Source: Ceratotherium simum simum | Lineage: Eukaryota; Chordata; Mammalia; Perissodactyla; Rhinocerotidae | DNA length: 64,000 bases | NCBI RefSeq assembly: GCF_000283155.1 | Contig: NW_004454239.1 | Span: 6,319,611-6,383,610, forward strand | Direction: 5' to 3' | In this document: in pieces, positions 23,953 through 35,772 of the stretch | Position numbering within the stretch: the first letter of the stretch is position 1 | How the letters are laid out: the number at the start of each line of letters is the position of its first letter | Position numbers and translations under genes: made by a program | The notes under the pieces: model-generated | Databases searched by the model: none | What the model was told of the DNA's origin: nothing | What the model saw: the letters and a program-made list of their open reading frames with translations, nothing else

Positions 23953-26918
23953 CTTTTGTGCCACATAACGACTTTTTGGTCAACAATCGACTATATGTAT
24001 GGTGGTAGTCCCATAAGATTATAATTGAGCTGAAAAATTCCTGTTGCCTGGTGACTTCATAGCTGTCGTAATGTCATAGCACAATGCACTACTCACGTGT
24101 TTGTGGTGATGCTGGTGTGAACACACCTACTGCACTGCCACTCATACAAAAGTACAGCACACAATTTTGTACAGTACATAATACTTGATAATGATAATAA
24201 ATGACTATGTTACTAATTTATCTATTTACTATACTATACTTTTAATCATTATTTTAGAATGTACTCTTTCCACTTATAAAAAAAGTTCACTGTAAACCAG
24301 TATACCATGTTACACCGGCAGCAGCCTCAGACATCTCGTGTTTACCGTGTCTCTAGATTACATCATTTTCTCTTGTGCTTGATTTAATTTCTTATCGTTT
24401 TGGTCATCATGGCTCCTAAACATACAAAATCCACTGCTAATGTTGCCAGGAAGAGGCCATGCCAAGTGATTGACCTGGAAACAAAATTAAAAGTGATTAA
24501 GGACTACAAAGGTGGAAACTCAGTGATGGTTATTCCTCGCCAGTGAGGCATGTCCCGTTCTACCACAGCTACGATCTTGAAGAACAAGAATGAAGTGACA
24601 GAAACTGTTAAAGGATCTGCTTCATTGAAGGCAATGAGACTAACAAAAATTTGAGAAGGGCCTGTGTCAAACATGGAGAAACTTCTAATGACCTGGATTG
24701 AAAACCAGACACAGAAGCATATCTCTCTCAGCACCACGATAATCATGGCCAAAGCAAAATGTTTGTTTGTGATGTTGAAAGAAAAGGCTAGACCCAACTA
24801 CAATGTTGAATTTACTGCTAGCTCTGGGTGGTTAAAATGATTTGTTGTTCATTACATAATGTGAAAGCGAGTGGTGAGTCTGTGAGCACCGATGTGAAGG
24901 CAGCTGAAGAATTTTTGGAGACTCTAGATAAGCTGGTTGTGGAGGAAAATTACTTGCCAGAGCAAATATTCAATATGGATGAAAGCTCCCTATTCTGAAA
25001 ACAAATGCCTGAAAGTACTTTCATACATAAAGAGGCCAAGTCAATGCCAGGTTTCAAGCCTTTTAAGGACAGGATAACAGTCTTGCTTGGGGGCAGTGTT
25101 GCAGGCTACAAATTGAAACCCTTCGTGATCTGGCAAGGTGAAGACCAAAGGGTCTTCAATCATATCAATAAGCGCACACTGCCAGTGTCTACAGGAGCAA
25201 TGAGAAGTCGTGGATGACCGACCTCCTTTTCCAAGATGCCCTCCTGAATTGCTGTGCCAGCGAAATGGAGAAGTGCTGTTTGGAGAATAACATACCTTTC
25301 AAGATTTTGCTTATTATTGATAATGCTCCCAGACATCCACCTTTTATTGGTGATCTTCATCCCAATATCAAAATAGTGTTTCTCCCTCCAAACACGATTT
25401 GATTCAACGAATGTATCAATGAGTTATAGCAGCTTTGAAGGCCTACGACCTGAGGAGGACCTTTGCCCAGGCTATTGATGCAGCTGAGGAAGACACTGAT
25501 GAAATTCTGGAAGGATTACAACATCTGTGACTGCATCAAGGACTTTGCTTGGGCTTGGGGTGATGTCACCAAGGAATATATGAATGGCATTAGGAAGAAG
25601 ATACTCAAGAGGTTCGTCCATGACATCAAGGGATTTGCCAAGGATGAGGAGGTTGCAAAAATCAACAAGGCTGTGGTTCAGATGGCAAACAACTTTAACC
25701 TGGGTGTGATGAGGATGACATTGAGGAACTCCTTGAGGTGGGTCCTGAGGAACTGACTACTGAGGAGTTGTTGGATCTGAAATAGGAACACACAGCTGGA
25801 GAAGAGGCAAGACAAAAGGAAACTGCAGGAGAAGAAAAAGAAGAACCCCCAAGAAAATTCACAGTGAAGGGTTTAGCAGAAGCTTTTGCAGACCCCAACA
25901 AGCTCCTTAAAAAGTCTGAACACATGGACTCCAGCACCAAAAGGTTTTCGTTTTACAGAAGAATGTTCATGGTGCATTATCTGCTTATAGGAAAATCTAT
26001 GAAGGAAAAAAGAAACAAACCTAGCAAATCACCATGGATATGTTTCTGAAGAGTGACACCTCCTCAAGAAGAGCCTCGGGTAGGTCCTTCAAGAGTTATT
26101 CCAGAAGAAGGCATTGTTATCATAGGAGATGACAGCTCCATGTGTGTTATTGACCTGAAGACCTTCCAGTGAGACAAGATGTGGAGTGAAAGACAGTGAT
26201 ATTGATGATCCTGGCCCTGTGTAGGCCTAGGCTGATGTGTGTGTTTGTGTCTTAGTTTTTAACAAAAAAGTTTAAAAAGTAAATAAAACATAAAAATTTA
26301 AAATTGGAAAAAAGCTCATAGAATAAAGATATAAAGAAAGGAAATATTTTTATATAGTTGTACAATGTGTTTGTGTTTTAAACTAAGTGTTATTACAAAG
26401 GAGTTAAAAAGTTTATAAAGTAAAAAAGTCACAGGAGGCTAAGGTTAATCTACTATTGAAGAAAGAAAAATATTTTTATAGATGTCATGTGGCCTAGTGT
26501 ACAGCGTTTATAAAGTCTACCGTGGTGTCCAGTGAGGTCCTAGGCCTTCACACTCACTCCCCACTCACTCACTGATTCACCCAGAGCAGCTTGCAGTCCT
26601 GCTCCATTCCTGGTAAGTGTCCTATACACCTGTACCATTTTTTTATCTTCTATACCGTATTTTTACTGTACCTTTTCTATGTTTCAATACGCAAATACTT
26701 ACCATTGTGTTACAATTGCCTACAGTATTCAGTACAGTAACGAGCTGTACAGGATTGTAGCCTAGGAGCAATAGGCTATCCTAGACAGCCTAGGTGTGTA
26801 GCAGGCTAGACCATCTAGGTTTGTATAAGTATGCTCTATGATGTTCGCACAATGATGAAATCGCCTAACGATGCATTTTTCTGAATGTATTCCTGTCGTT
26901 AAGTGACACGTGAATGTG
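23953..26918 (+). mobile_element. Long Tigger (pogo) DNA transposon with TA TSD
   Basis: 2.97 kb. The left end contains GTGCCACATAACGAC and the right end contains GTCGTTAAGTGACACGTG, related to each other by inversion. TA is present on both sides (23951-23952, 26919-26920). It carries a decayed transposase gene on the plus strand, plus the 3' AT-rich tail and the 'gcctaggtgtgtagcaggct' block shared with the MITE at 18117. The coding span has stops and frameshifts, so the element is dead. It inserted in an older hAT-like element. Confidence 0.92.
24409..26224 (+). pseudogene. Decayed Tigger transposase (pogo/CENP-B-like)
   Basis: In its intact form the product is a DDE/D transposase with an N-terminal CENP-B/Psq-type DNA-binding domain. 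The start reads MAPKHTKSTANVARK at 24409, with an HTH-like block beginning LETKLKVIKDYKGGNS. A TGA at 24544-24546 probably comes from a CGA CpG. The first catalytic Asp is visible in 'IFNMDESS' (about 24970) and the second in 'LLIIDNAPRHP' (about 25305-25340). At the third site the usual QPMDQG reads Q-R-M-Y-Q-stop, with Tyr at 25414-25416 replacing Asp. Later coding blocks at 25463-26049 alternate between frames and include WKDYNICDCIKDFAWAWGDV and an acidic C-terminus. The frame ends near TAG at 26222. It is a clear non-functional copy, related to host TIGD genes but not one of them. Confidence 0.9.
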
Positions 26919-27082
26919 TATTGATTACATGTTGAGATGATAATAGTTTTGATATGTTGGGTTAAATAAACATATTATTTTATGTTTTAACACCTGTTTC
27001 TTTTCTCTTTTTTAATGGAGCTACTGGAAAATCTAAAATCACATACGGGACTCATGTCACATTTCCACTAGATAGCCTCAGC
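26919..27082 (+). mobile_element. hAT-like DNA transposon, right part
   Basis: It continues the element at 23576-23952 with 'ttgattacatgttgagatga', then 'gatatgttgggttaaataaa', and ends in 'acatttccactagata'. Joining the two sides across one TA gives uninterrupted repeat consensus, which dates Tigger as the later arrival. Confidence 0.7.
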
Positions 27083-27420
27083 CTTCGTCTAGGGCTGAGG
27101 ATGTCCCACCATCCCTAACTGGATGGGGGACAGTCCAGGTTGGTATTCCAGACCATGAAGCAGGCAGAGAAGAAACCAGATCAGAGCTAAAGAATTTCTT
27201 CCCCAGATAGGAATTCCTGCTCCCTCCTTCCCCTCCTCTCTGAATAAACCCTGCTGGCTTCAGATGCCTCCGGAGGTGGAGGTTGGTCCCCTCCAGCACA
27301 CAGTCTGCATCAGGGTGTCAGGAAACAAGAACTGTCATCTCTGGGCTCCTGCTTCCTCCCCCACGATGGGTACTCTAAATTCACCTTGTTGTTGATTACT
27401 GCTTTACTCGGGCCATTTAA
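27083..27420. other. Unassigned sequence
   Basis: Short non-repetitive stretch with a 73-codon antisense frame that lacks any recognisable similarity. No gene is supported. Confidence 0.4.
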
Positions 27421-27720
27421 AAAATATTCCGGTAAGATATTTAAGTAGTGCATGAGCCTATAGAGTAAAACGTGAAAGACACGCTTTACAAATATACCTC
27501 ATGTCTTTAATTCTTTTACATGAATGCTGTAATTTTCACTGCGCTGATGGGATAGTCGCTTTTTTGAGTTAGTGTTGCGGTAGATTCTGTCATGTCAAGA
27601 CAAATGGAGCCTTATTATTCTTTTTACCAGCCATGTAGCATTCCATCATATGGGTATACTTGATTTTTTTCCCATTAATAGACATTTAATTTTCCATCTT
27701 CTTTCATATTACAAACAATG
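27421..27720 (-). repeat. L1 LINE 3' region, antisense (left of the SINE pair)
   Basis: 'agccatgtagcattccatca' and 'cattaatagacatttaattt' followed by 'ttacaaacaatgcat' are the antisense 3' untranslated text of an old L1. It continues after the SINEs at 28251. Confidence 0.65.
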
Positions 27721-27732
27721 CATAGCGAACAT

Positions 27733-27796
<64 letters not shown>

Positions 27797-27993
27797 CCCC
27801 CCAAAGCCCCAGTAGATAGTTGTATGTCATAGCTGCACATCCTTCTAGTTGCTGTATGTGGGACTCGGCCTCAGGATGGACGGAGAAGTGGTGCCTCGAT
27901 GCGCACCCGGGATCCGAACCCGGGCCGCCAGCATTGCAGTGTGCGCACTTAACCACCAAGCCACAGGGCCGGCCCCATAGCGAACATTCTTTT
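27721..27993 (-). mobile_element. ERE1 SINE, antisense, with 62-T tail and 18-bp TSD
   Basis: Reverse-complement ERE1 ending in CCACAGGGCCGGCCC, with the B box visible as GGATCCGAACCCGGG. The tail is a run of 62 T (27735-27796). The target duplication CATAGCGAACATTCTTTT is identical at 27721-27738 and 27976-27993. A long uninterrupted homopolymer and a perfect TSD mark this as one of the youngest insertions here. Confidence 0.95.
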
Positions 27994-28250
27994 ACTCACA
28001 TCTTTTTTTGTGTATGTGAGGAAGATCATCCCTGAGCTAACATCTGCCAATCCTCCTCTTTTTGCTGAGGAAGACTGGCCCGGGGCTAACATCTGGCCGA
28101 TCTTCCTCTACTTTATGTTGGACGCCGCCACAGCATGGCCTGACACGCAGTGCGTCGGTGCGCGCCAGGGATCCGAACCTGGGCCACCAGCAGCAGAGCG
28201 CACGCACTTAACCGCTACGCGACGGGGCCGTCCCCTACTCACATCTTTTT
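27993..28250 (-). mobile_element. ERE2-type SINE, antisense, with 15-bp TSD
   Basis: It carries the ERE2-type body: 'gatcatccctgagctaacat' and 'tggcccggggctaacatctg'. These are followed by the tRNA-related end 'cttaaccgctacgcgacggg' and GGGGCCGTCCCC. The target duplication TACTCACATCTTTTT is exact (27993-28007 and 28236-28250). It sits immediately beside the ERE1, in the same orientation. Confidence 0.9.
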
Positions 28251-29530
28251 AAACACATGTGACTCTTATTTTAGGATTCCTAAAAGTGAAATGGTGGGCC
28301 AAAGTTTAGTCATATTTTTATTTTGATAGATAGTGCCAAATCACTCTCCAAAAATATATTACCAGTTTATGTACGACTGATAATAAAAGTGCCTGTTTAC
28401 CCACATCCCCACCAACATTTTATCAGTCTTTTCTCTTCCCATTCAAATTGGTGTTTGAGAACATGTTTCCCAGGCTTCTAGTGAAGTGGAGGGACTCCGC
28501 CTGAGTGTGTTGGCCAGGCGTGTAAAACACGTGAATCGTTTGTTACACTCTTCACCTATTTTTCTTTTAGATTTCTGTATAGAAGCTCTTTATATAATTT
28601 GGATATTAAACTTTTGGGAGTATAAACATAGTAAATATTTTATCTCCACCTGTCACCTTTTCTTTTTCTTTTTTTAATTTACTTTTCAGTTGAAGAATGC
28701 ACACATGCAGAAAAGTACATGTCGAAGCGTAGAGCTCCGTCAATTATCACAAAGTGAACACATCTGTGTCACCACAGCCGAGGTCAAGAAATGGAACATT
28801 TTAAACACCTAGGAAACCCCTGTCTCACACTTGCTCAATCACTACCCGCTTCCTCCACCCAAAGGTAATGATTTCAAAGCAACAATAGTCATCAAAAGAT
28901 GAGTTTCGCCTTTAAAAAATTTGCATAAAAGAGCCATACACTGTCTGTTTTTCTGTGTCTGGTTCTTTGTTGCTGTTGTCAGTATTGTGTTTGTGAGTTT
29001 TGTCTACACTGTGCTGTGTAGCTGTCATTTTTTTATTTTTGTTGTTGCATAGCATTACATTTAATGAGTATACCGTATTTACCCATTCTACTGTTGATGG
29101 CTATCTGGGTGGGTTTTATCGTTTTTTAGAATTTGGCTTTTATAAATAATGCTGCTATGAACATTCTCGTTCATGTCTTTTAGAGTATATTTATGCGCAT
29201 TTCAGTTGAGTGTATGCTGAGAGGGGCCTTGCTGGGTCAGAGTACAGATAATGTCAGTTTTTCAGAGGAGCTGTATCAGTTTACAGACCCATCAGTGATG
29301 TAAGAGCTTTGGGTGTTCCTCACCAACATCCTCATCAACAATTATTACTGTGAGTCTTTTTAATTTTACCCATTCTGATGGGTATATAGTGGGGTTGCAT
29401 TTGGTTTAAATTTGCATTTCTCAAATGAGTAATGAAGCTGAGACCTTTTTCATATGATTATTTGCCATTTGGATATCCTCTGTTATGAAATGCCTGTTTG
29501 AGTGTCTCTCTCATTTTTCCATTGAGTTAT
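28251..29530 (-). repeat. L1 LINE 3' region, antisense
   Basis: 28251-28450 completes the L1 interrupted by the two SINEs: 'agtgaaatggtgggccaaag', 'gatagtgccaaatcactctc' and 'acatccccaccaacatttt'. A second antisense L1 3' end starts near 28690 ('tgctgctatgaacattctcg', 'gctgggtcagagtacagat') and runs to the LTR at 29531. The 28450-28690 joint is less clear. Confidence 0.7.
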
Positions 29531-30123
29531 TGTATCAGCTAGGGTCCAGTTAGGAGAAAGACACCACACCCAATAATTTGAACAGAGAAAATTCATTGTA
29601 AATGTTTGTTATGTAAGCGATGGCTAACAACTAAAAGGGGTAAAAGAGAACTCTAAGGTATATCTCATTAGCAACTTCAGAAAGCCACTGCCCCTCGGGC
29701 GCAGGGGAAAGAGAACAAGGAAGAAACTTGCAGCTTAGAAAAGAGGCCCCTCAAAGCTGAGATTCAGATGTCTGGGATGATTTGGCTGCTGCAGAAACAT
29801 GGCACATACCTCTGCAGTAAAAATGAAGTTTATGAGGGCTACATCAGAACCAAGGGAGTAGGGCACCACCATGGGGATGTTGCAAGAGCCCACCACCTTC
29901 CAGCTGCTCAGCTCACCACCAACAGGGGAAAATCTAGGAGGAAAAATGACCTTAGTCCCTCCTCCATCCTCCCCATCTCCTTCAGTGCCCCTGACTGGCA
30001 GAGCCTGACATAGAGCCCGCTGGCAATGCAGAAATAAGGTTTGCAGAGTTCAACTCCAGGGTTACAAAGTAGGGGAAAATAGGATGAATTTGCAGCCAAG
30101 AGACAATGAGTTAATAACTGGCA
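29531..30123 (+). repeat. ERVL-class LTR-like insertion in L1
   Basis: Starts TGTATCAGCTAGGGTCC and ends CTGGCA. The 5-mers outside are GTTAT (29526-29530) and CTTAT (30124-30128), a 4/5 target duplication. L1 text on both sides joins across it. The start resembles the TGTATTAGTCAGGGT of the other ERVL-like LTRs, but the body differs, so this is a different subfamily. It is a solo LTR. The open frames inside (29768-30013) are not genes. Confidence 0.6.
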
Positions 30124-30128
30124 CTTAT

Positions 30129-31745
30129 TGTTATTTTCTATTGTGTGTCATTTTGTATTGATTTGCAGGACTTCTTTATATATTCTGGCAACAAGTTGTT
30201 TATTGGTTACTTGTGTTGCAAGTACACTCTCCCACTCTGTGATTTACCTTTCAGCTTCTTTGTGATGTTTTTGAAAGAACAAAAGCTTTTAATTTTAACG
30301 TAGTTCAATTTATCCGTCTCTTTTATGATAGTACTCTTGATATCCTATTTAAGAAGCCTTTGCTACCCTCAGGCTATAAGAATATTCTCCAATGTTTTCC
30401 TTAGAAGCTTTATTGTTTTCTTTTCACATTTGTATTCACAATGTGCCTGGAATTGATTTTCGTGTATGGCTGGTGTGAGGTAGGGAGGCAGTCAAGTGAC
30501 CTTTTCCCCCATATTATTATCCAGTTGACACAGCAGTATTTCTTGGAAAGGAGACCATTTTCCCACTGCAGCGCACCCTTTGTCGTGGGTCAAGTGTTCT
30601 CATACACCTGACTCCCTCTCTGGCCTCTCTCCTGTTCCATTGGCTGATTTGTCCATCCTTGAACTTGTACCAAGTCTTTAGTGTTGTAGCTTTATAATAA
30701 CTCTGAGTAACCAACAGAGCCAGTCTTCCCACCTTCTCCTTCTTAAGGAGTGTTTTGATTATTCTTGGCCCTTTACATTTTCATTAAAATTTAAATCAGC
30801 TTCTCAATTTCCTCAGAAAAACAATCCTGGTATTTTTATTGGGTTGCATTAAATATATAGATAATCTGGGGAGAATTGGCATAGCTAAAATATTGAGGCC
30901 TCCAACCTATAAGCATAGTATATATATCCATTTATTTAAATCTTCTTTATTCTTAATAATATTTTATATTTTTCTGTGTAGAGGCCTGGTACACCTTTCA
31001 TTACATGTATTCTTAGGATGTAAGAAATTTAATGCTATGGTAAATAGTTGTCTTCATTTTTAATTTCTCTTTATTACTGGTAAATTACTGGTAAATATGA
31101 ATAAGTACTTGTGGTGACTTTTAAATTTCTACATAGTAAAATCTGATTATTCTTTTTGTTATTTTTGTTTCTGGGTTTTCTCTCTTGCTTTGGAAAGTCT
31201 TTCTTACCCAAGCCTTTAAAAAAAAATTCTACATTTTATTCCTATACTTTTAGAGTTTGTTTTTAGCTGTGTAGATTTTTAACCCACTTGCATGTAGCTT
31301 TGTTAATGAAATATGGATCTTGTTTTATTTTTATAACACTCTAAATTTTCACATACACATATGAATCAGTTTCCAGGCTCTCTATTCTTTTTCACTGATA
31401 TATTTTTCATTTCCTATGTAATAATACCCTATTATTCTATATTTAAAATATACTTTAATTTCTCTATTTAATGGTATATCTTGATAACATAAACCCCTCA
31501 TTATTTTTTTCCTAAAATTCTCCTGCCAATTCTAAAACATTTTATTTTTCATATAAACATTAGAATAACTTTGTCAGATCTATGTGTTCAGTTGTTGATT
31601 ACAAATGAATTGATTAGTCTGGGAAGAACTGACACCTTTAGAGTATTGAGCCATTCTCTGCGGAACATAATATGTCAATTCATTCATTAAGGCTTCTTTT
31701 ATGTCTCCAGTAAAGTCATAGTTCTTTGAGTTTATTTCTCATCAA
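30129..31745 (-). repeat. L1 LINE ORF2, antisense
   Basis: Classic antisense ORF2 order: 'acttctttatatattctggc', 'gaagctttattgttttcttt', 'ctggaattgattttcgtgta', 'tattatccagttgacacagc', 'tagctttataataactctga' and 'gaattggcatagctaaaata'. From about 31080 it continues as similar but more decayed antisense L1, perhaps a second copy. Confidence 0.85.
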
Positions 31746-32475
31746 GCTTTACTTTTTAAATTAAGTTTTAAACAAGTAACACATCAACATGCTCCAAAAT
31801 TAAAATTTGTGTAAAAATGTATACCCAGAATGTCTCACCCCCATCTTGGCCCCTTCACCCACAAGAAATCATTTTTATTAGTTTCTTATTTATCCTCATA
31901 ATGTCTCTTTAAGCAAAAAAATACAAGTACAGATATATCTTTTTGACCCCCTCACCTCTCTCACAAAAAAAACAGCTTACTGTGCACATTATGTTTTGTC
32001 ATTTGGTAATATTAGCACAGCTTCCTCATTCCTTTTCCCCACTGCATACTGTTCCATTTATGTGGCTATGACATTGTTTATTTAAACCAGTCCCTTACAA
32101 ATGCATACTGTATTGTTCTAAGTATTTTGCTGTTACAAGTTTTCCTACTATAAAAAACCTTGTAAATATATCATTTTGCATATGTGCAGGTATATCTGTA
32201 GGATAAATTCCCAGCAGTCAGACTGCTGGTTCACTGGGAATGTTTATTTTTCATTTTGATAAGTATTACCAAATTGCCATCTCTGAGGTGGCATTGTTTT
32301 TTTACACTGAACCAGCAATACCCATGGCTGTCTCACCATAACCTCTCAAACTGTTGGATTTTCCAATATGGTAGGTTAAAATTGGTATCTCACTGTAGCT
32401 CTCATTCACATTTCTCTCGTTATGAGTGAATTTGAGCATCTTTTCATATGTGTCAGGGTCATCTGTGATTGGTTT
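31746..32475 (-). repeat. L1 LINE 3' UTR, antisense (separate copy)
   Basis: 'ccactgcatactgttccatt', 'gcaggtatatctgtaggata', 'aaattcccagcagtcagact' and 'aaattggtatctcactgtag' are in the order of an antisense L1M 3' UTR. Confidence 0.65.
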
Positions 32476-32555
32476 TCTGCCTCTGATCAGTACATATCTG
32501 TTGTCCTGATCTGTTTTCTACTGGGCTTCATAGGGTTTTGTTTCTGGGAACATGT

Positions 32556-32745
32556 CTTATGCAGTCCTCACAATTACCCTGCATGATGGTCATCGGAACA
32601 TCCACTTTGCAGACAAGGACAGGCAGGCTCAGAGAGTTTAGACGACTTGTCCAAGATCACACAGCTAACTAGCATGCAGAGCTGGGATGCTAATCTATCT
32701 TTGTCTGACTGCAAAGCACCCTTTCCGTGATGTCACCCTGATTCT
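32556..32745 (-). repeat. MIR SINE, antisense
   Basis: 'caattaccctgcatgatggt' is followed by 'gcaggctcagagagtttaga', 'gacttgtccaagatcacaca' and 'gctggga'. This is a well preserved antisense MIR including the core. Confidence 0.85.
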
Positions 32746-32854
32746 AGGTGGGCGACCCTTACCTGATGTCTGCGTCCCACTGCAGGGCCAGGTCCAGAGT
32801 CAGGCGGCCTCTGCTTGAATGGCTCTGGTGACAGGGCCCAAGTAGCACGTGTTG

Positions 32855-33425
32855 CTTTCTTTCTTTCTTTTTTTTCTATTGAGGGAAAATACACGACTTA
32901 AAATTTACCATTTTAACTTTTTTAGGTGTACAGTTCTGTGGCATGGCATGAAGTGCATTTGCACTGTTGTGCAACCATCACACCACCATCTCCAGAAATT
33001 TGTCATCGTCCCAGATGGAAACTCCAGACCCATTAAACAACTCCCATTCCCCTTCCTCCAGCCCTTGGCAAACACGACTTGTTCTGTCTCTACGAACTTG
33101 ACTACTCTAGGTGCGTCATATAAGTGAAATCATACAAATTTGTCCCTTTGTAACTGATTTATTTCAGTTATCATCTTGTGTTCAAGATTCATCCATGTTG
33201 TAGCATGTGTCACAATAATATTTTATTGTATTTATATACCACATTTTGTTTATCCATTCATCTGCTGATGACACTTGGATTGTTTCTACTTTTTGGCTAT
33301 TGTGAATAATGCTGCAATGAACATGGGTGCACAGATGAAATATTTACCCAAGTGCCTGCTTTTAAATCTTTGGGGTGCATACATGGAAGTGGAAATACCA
33401 CATCCTGTGGTAATTCTGTGTTTAA
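32855..33425 (-). repeat. L1 LINE 3' UTR, antisense
   Basis: 'aaaatttaccattttaactt', 'gtgcaaccatcacaccacca', 'ttcatccatgttgtagcatg' and 'gctattgtgaataatgctgc' are diagnostic antisense L1 3' UTR phrases. Confidence 0.85.
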
Positions 33426-35190
33426 CTTTGGGGGGAATCTCCATACTCAGCCGTCTTTGGACTCTCTTATTCCATGGCGCTAAACTCACCTCCCATCCCC
33501 CGTCCACATTCCAGAGAAACTCCAGCTGCAATCTCAGGGTTCTCCCAGATCCAGCCATGTGAGGGGAAGGCTTTTGAACCCTTGGAACTTGAAAGGAACC
33601 CAAGGCTGTGATCACCTTGTTGGTCCTGCTCTGGCCATCAGGGAAAATTCAGACCCCTCACACACATTCTTTCTCAAGCAGGAAGCTGCACCCTTGACAC
33701 GCACGCTGTGGCGCAGGTATCTATAGCTTTGCCCACTGGGCATCTGCGTCTCCATCTTCTGCGGAAAGTACTAGGCTTGCCCCTTGGGGAAGTCCCCTTG
33801 TGGCATTGCACTCAGTCTTGGGGGACTGCCAGCCAGAGAGCCCTACTCTTCCCTAGCCTGGGGCTGGGCACCATTCAAGCCCTCTCTCTCTCTCTCCCTC
33901 TCTCTCTCTGTCTTCTCATCTCTAACGACAACACTTGACATTCATCTCACACCAGCAACAGTTCCCTGAAACAGCTGCCTATTATTTCCTGTCACTTGGA
34001 TCCCAAATTTTCCTGTCCTTCTCACTTTCTTCAGTCTTTCCTATGATTCTCCCAATAAACCCCTATTTTTGTATGAGATATCCGATGAACTGGCACACAT
34101 CGAGCTCCCAGCCAGAGGGGAAGAGCAAGGCACCGCGTCCCTTTTGCTCAGATGCCGTCCCGAAGGGCACAGCTCTGTGCTCTTTGTACCTCCAGCAGCC
34201 GCGTCCCCTCACCCTTGGATTGTGTGACAAGCAGAGCTGACAACAGACATGCCAGTCTGTGCTCTGTGCCAAGAGAGGGCACCTGCACCGTTTCCCAATG
34301 CAAGACCCGCCCAGCCTCCTCTTCCATGCCCCTCCTATGCTGAGCAAGCTGTGGTAAATGTTTATTGAATTGACTCGTGGAGAGGTGGGCGAGATCCTAC
34401 GCAATTTGGGTTTTCCTCTGTCCAAACAGACAGTCAACTAGATAATTAACTGATTCAAGGAGTGGAGGATTGACAGCAATTTTGAAAAGCACGTAAACCA
34501 ACAGAAGCCAGGCTCAGATGAATGCAGAGGGAATAAGCTTTGTTGAACACTTCCCAAGGAATTAAAGGAGAATGTTTAAAATAAGTCTAGAAAGTTCTCT
34601 ACTGCCATGCCAAGACCCAGCTCTCTGCATCATCTGAAAGACTATTGATTCTGGATGGAGCTTTTAGCCATGTCAGTGTGCCCACCCACTAGAAAACAAA
34701 TGTATTACAACAGACTTGACTGTAGAACAACAAGTTGTAGGGGAATTACCAGAGATATTACATAGGAAATTCTGAGCACTGAATGTAGGCCACCAAAAAA
34801 TGACCGATAAGAGGTAATCCTCACAGTTGTTACCATCACTATTTTAAATTCACTGGAGGATGCTCAGCCAGGGGGACTGAGGAAAGGCCAGCACAAGCCA
34901 GCCGGCTTCGATAGCTTTTCTGAGAAGCATTTCCCGGACACCCAGGTGAGAGGTGGTGGCCAGCAGTGTTCTGACGGCGCTGCTGCCTTCCTCCATAAGT
35001 GGATCAGGAGCTCCCGACCGCGGCTTCCAGCTCTGACATCAGTCATCCTAGAAGACTTCCTGGAGGAGTGAGGCATAATAAGGGCTTAAACAATAAGACT
35101 GACCCAGCATGACCATGAGGGTGAAAGTAGAGACCCCAAAGGACCCTGTGGTTGGGGCGATGTGTGCACAACATGATGTGGTAAGTGGGC
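33426..35190. other. Unassigned sequence; short (TC)n at 33880-33910
   Basis: Mostly non-repetitive, with a (TC)n tract. Frames at 33935-34440 overlap on opposite strands, so none is supported. Confidence 0.4.
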
Positions 35191-35194
35191 GTCA

Positions 35195-35425
35195 GAGTTG
35201 GGGCCATGCAGACTGGCCTAAATCCTAGCTCTGTGTTAGTTCTGATACCTTAAAAAGGTCACTCAGCCCCTCTGAACCTCTGTTTCCTTCTCTAAAACCA
35301 GGGATAAAATATGTGCCCCAAAGAGTTATTAGGGGGACTCAATGAGACAACATAGTTTAAAACCCCTGGTAGAGCTTGTCATATAGAAACTGCTTGATAA
35401 ATGTTGGCCCTTATTCTTCCCTAAT
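35195..35425 (+). repeat. MIR SINE, sense
   Basis: 'aaatcctagctctgtgttag', 'ccctctgaacctctgtttcc' and 'gataaaatatgtgccccaaa' are followed by 'aaactgcttgataaatgttg'. This is a sense-oriented MIR, near full length. Confidence 0.85.
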
Positions 35426-35772
35426 TTGTCAGTTCTGTGGCCCATGTCTTGTACCAACTGAGTCCAGTGTTTAGAACACTGCTACAGCCAAGTGAGAGCT
35501 GGGACTTATGTAGAACAGATCTGAGGCTGCAGTGGCAGGATCAAGCTCACTTGGTCTCACAGTTCTTAGCTTGGTTGGGTCTCCCCGAGAAGGGCAGCCC
35601 AGGGTGACTGGTAGCCACTGGGCCAGGGACCAGGGGTGGAGGTGGTAGGAAGGGCCAGGGGCCAGCCTTGCTTTCATTAGGGAGGGTCCCGCAGAGACCA
35701 GGCCTGGCCGGGCATCTCAGAATTGAACAGCTCGGAGGGACACTCCCTGGCTCCCCAATCTCAAGTAACCTA
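35426..35772. other. Unassigned sequence
   Basis: Short GC-balanced stretch with no repeat signature and only overlapping short frames. Confidence 0.4.

Noticed and set aside
24409..26224. Possible domesticated TIGD-type host gene.
   Set aside because: In-frame stops, frameshifts, loss of the third catalytic Asp and intact-looking transposon ends with TA duplication show it is a dead transposon copy.
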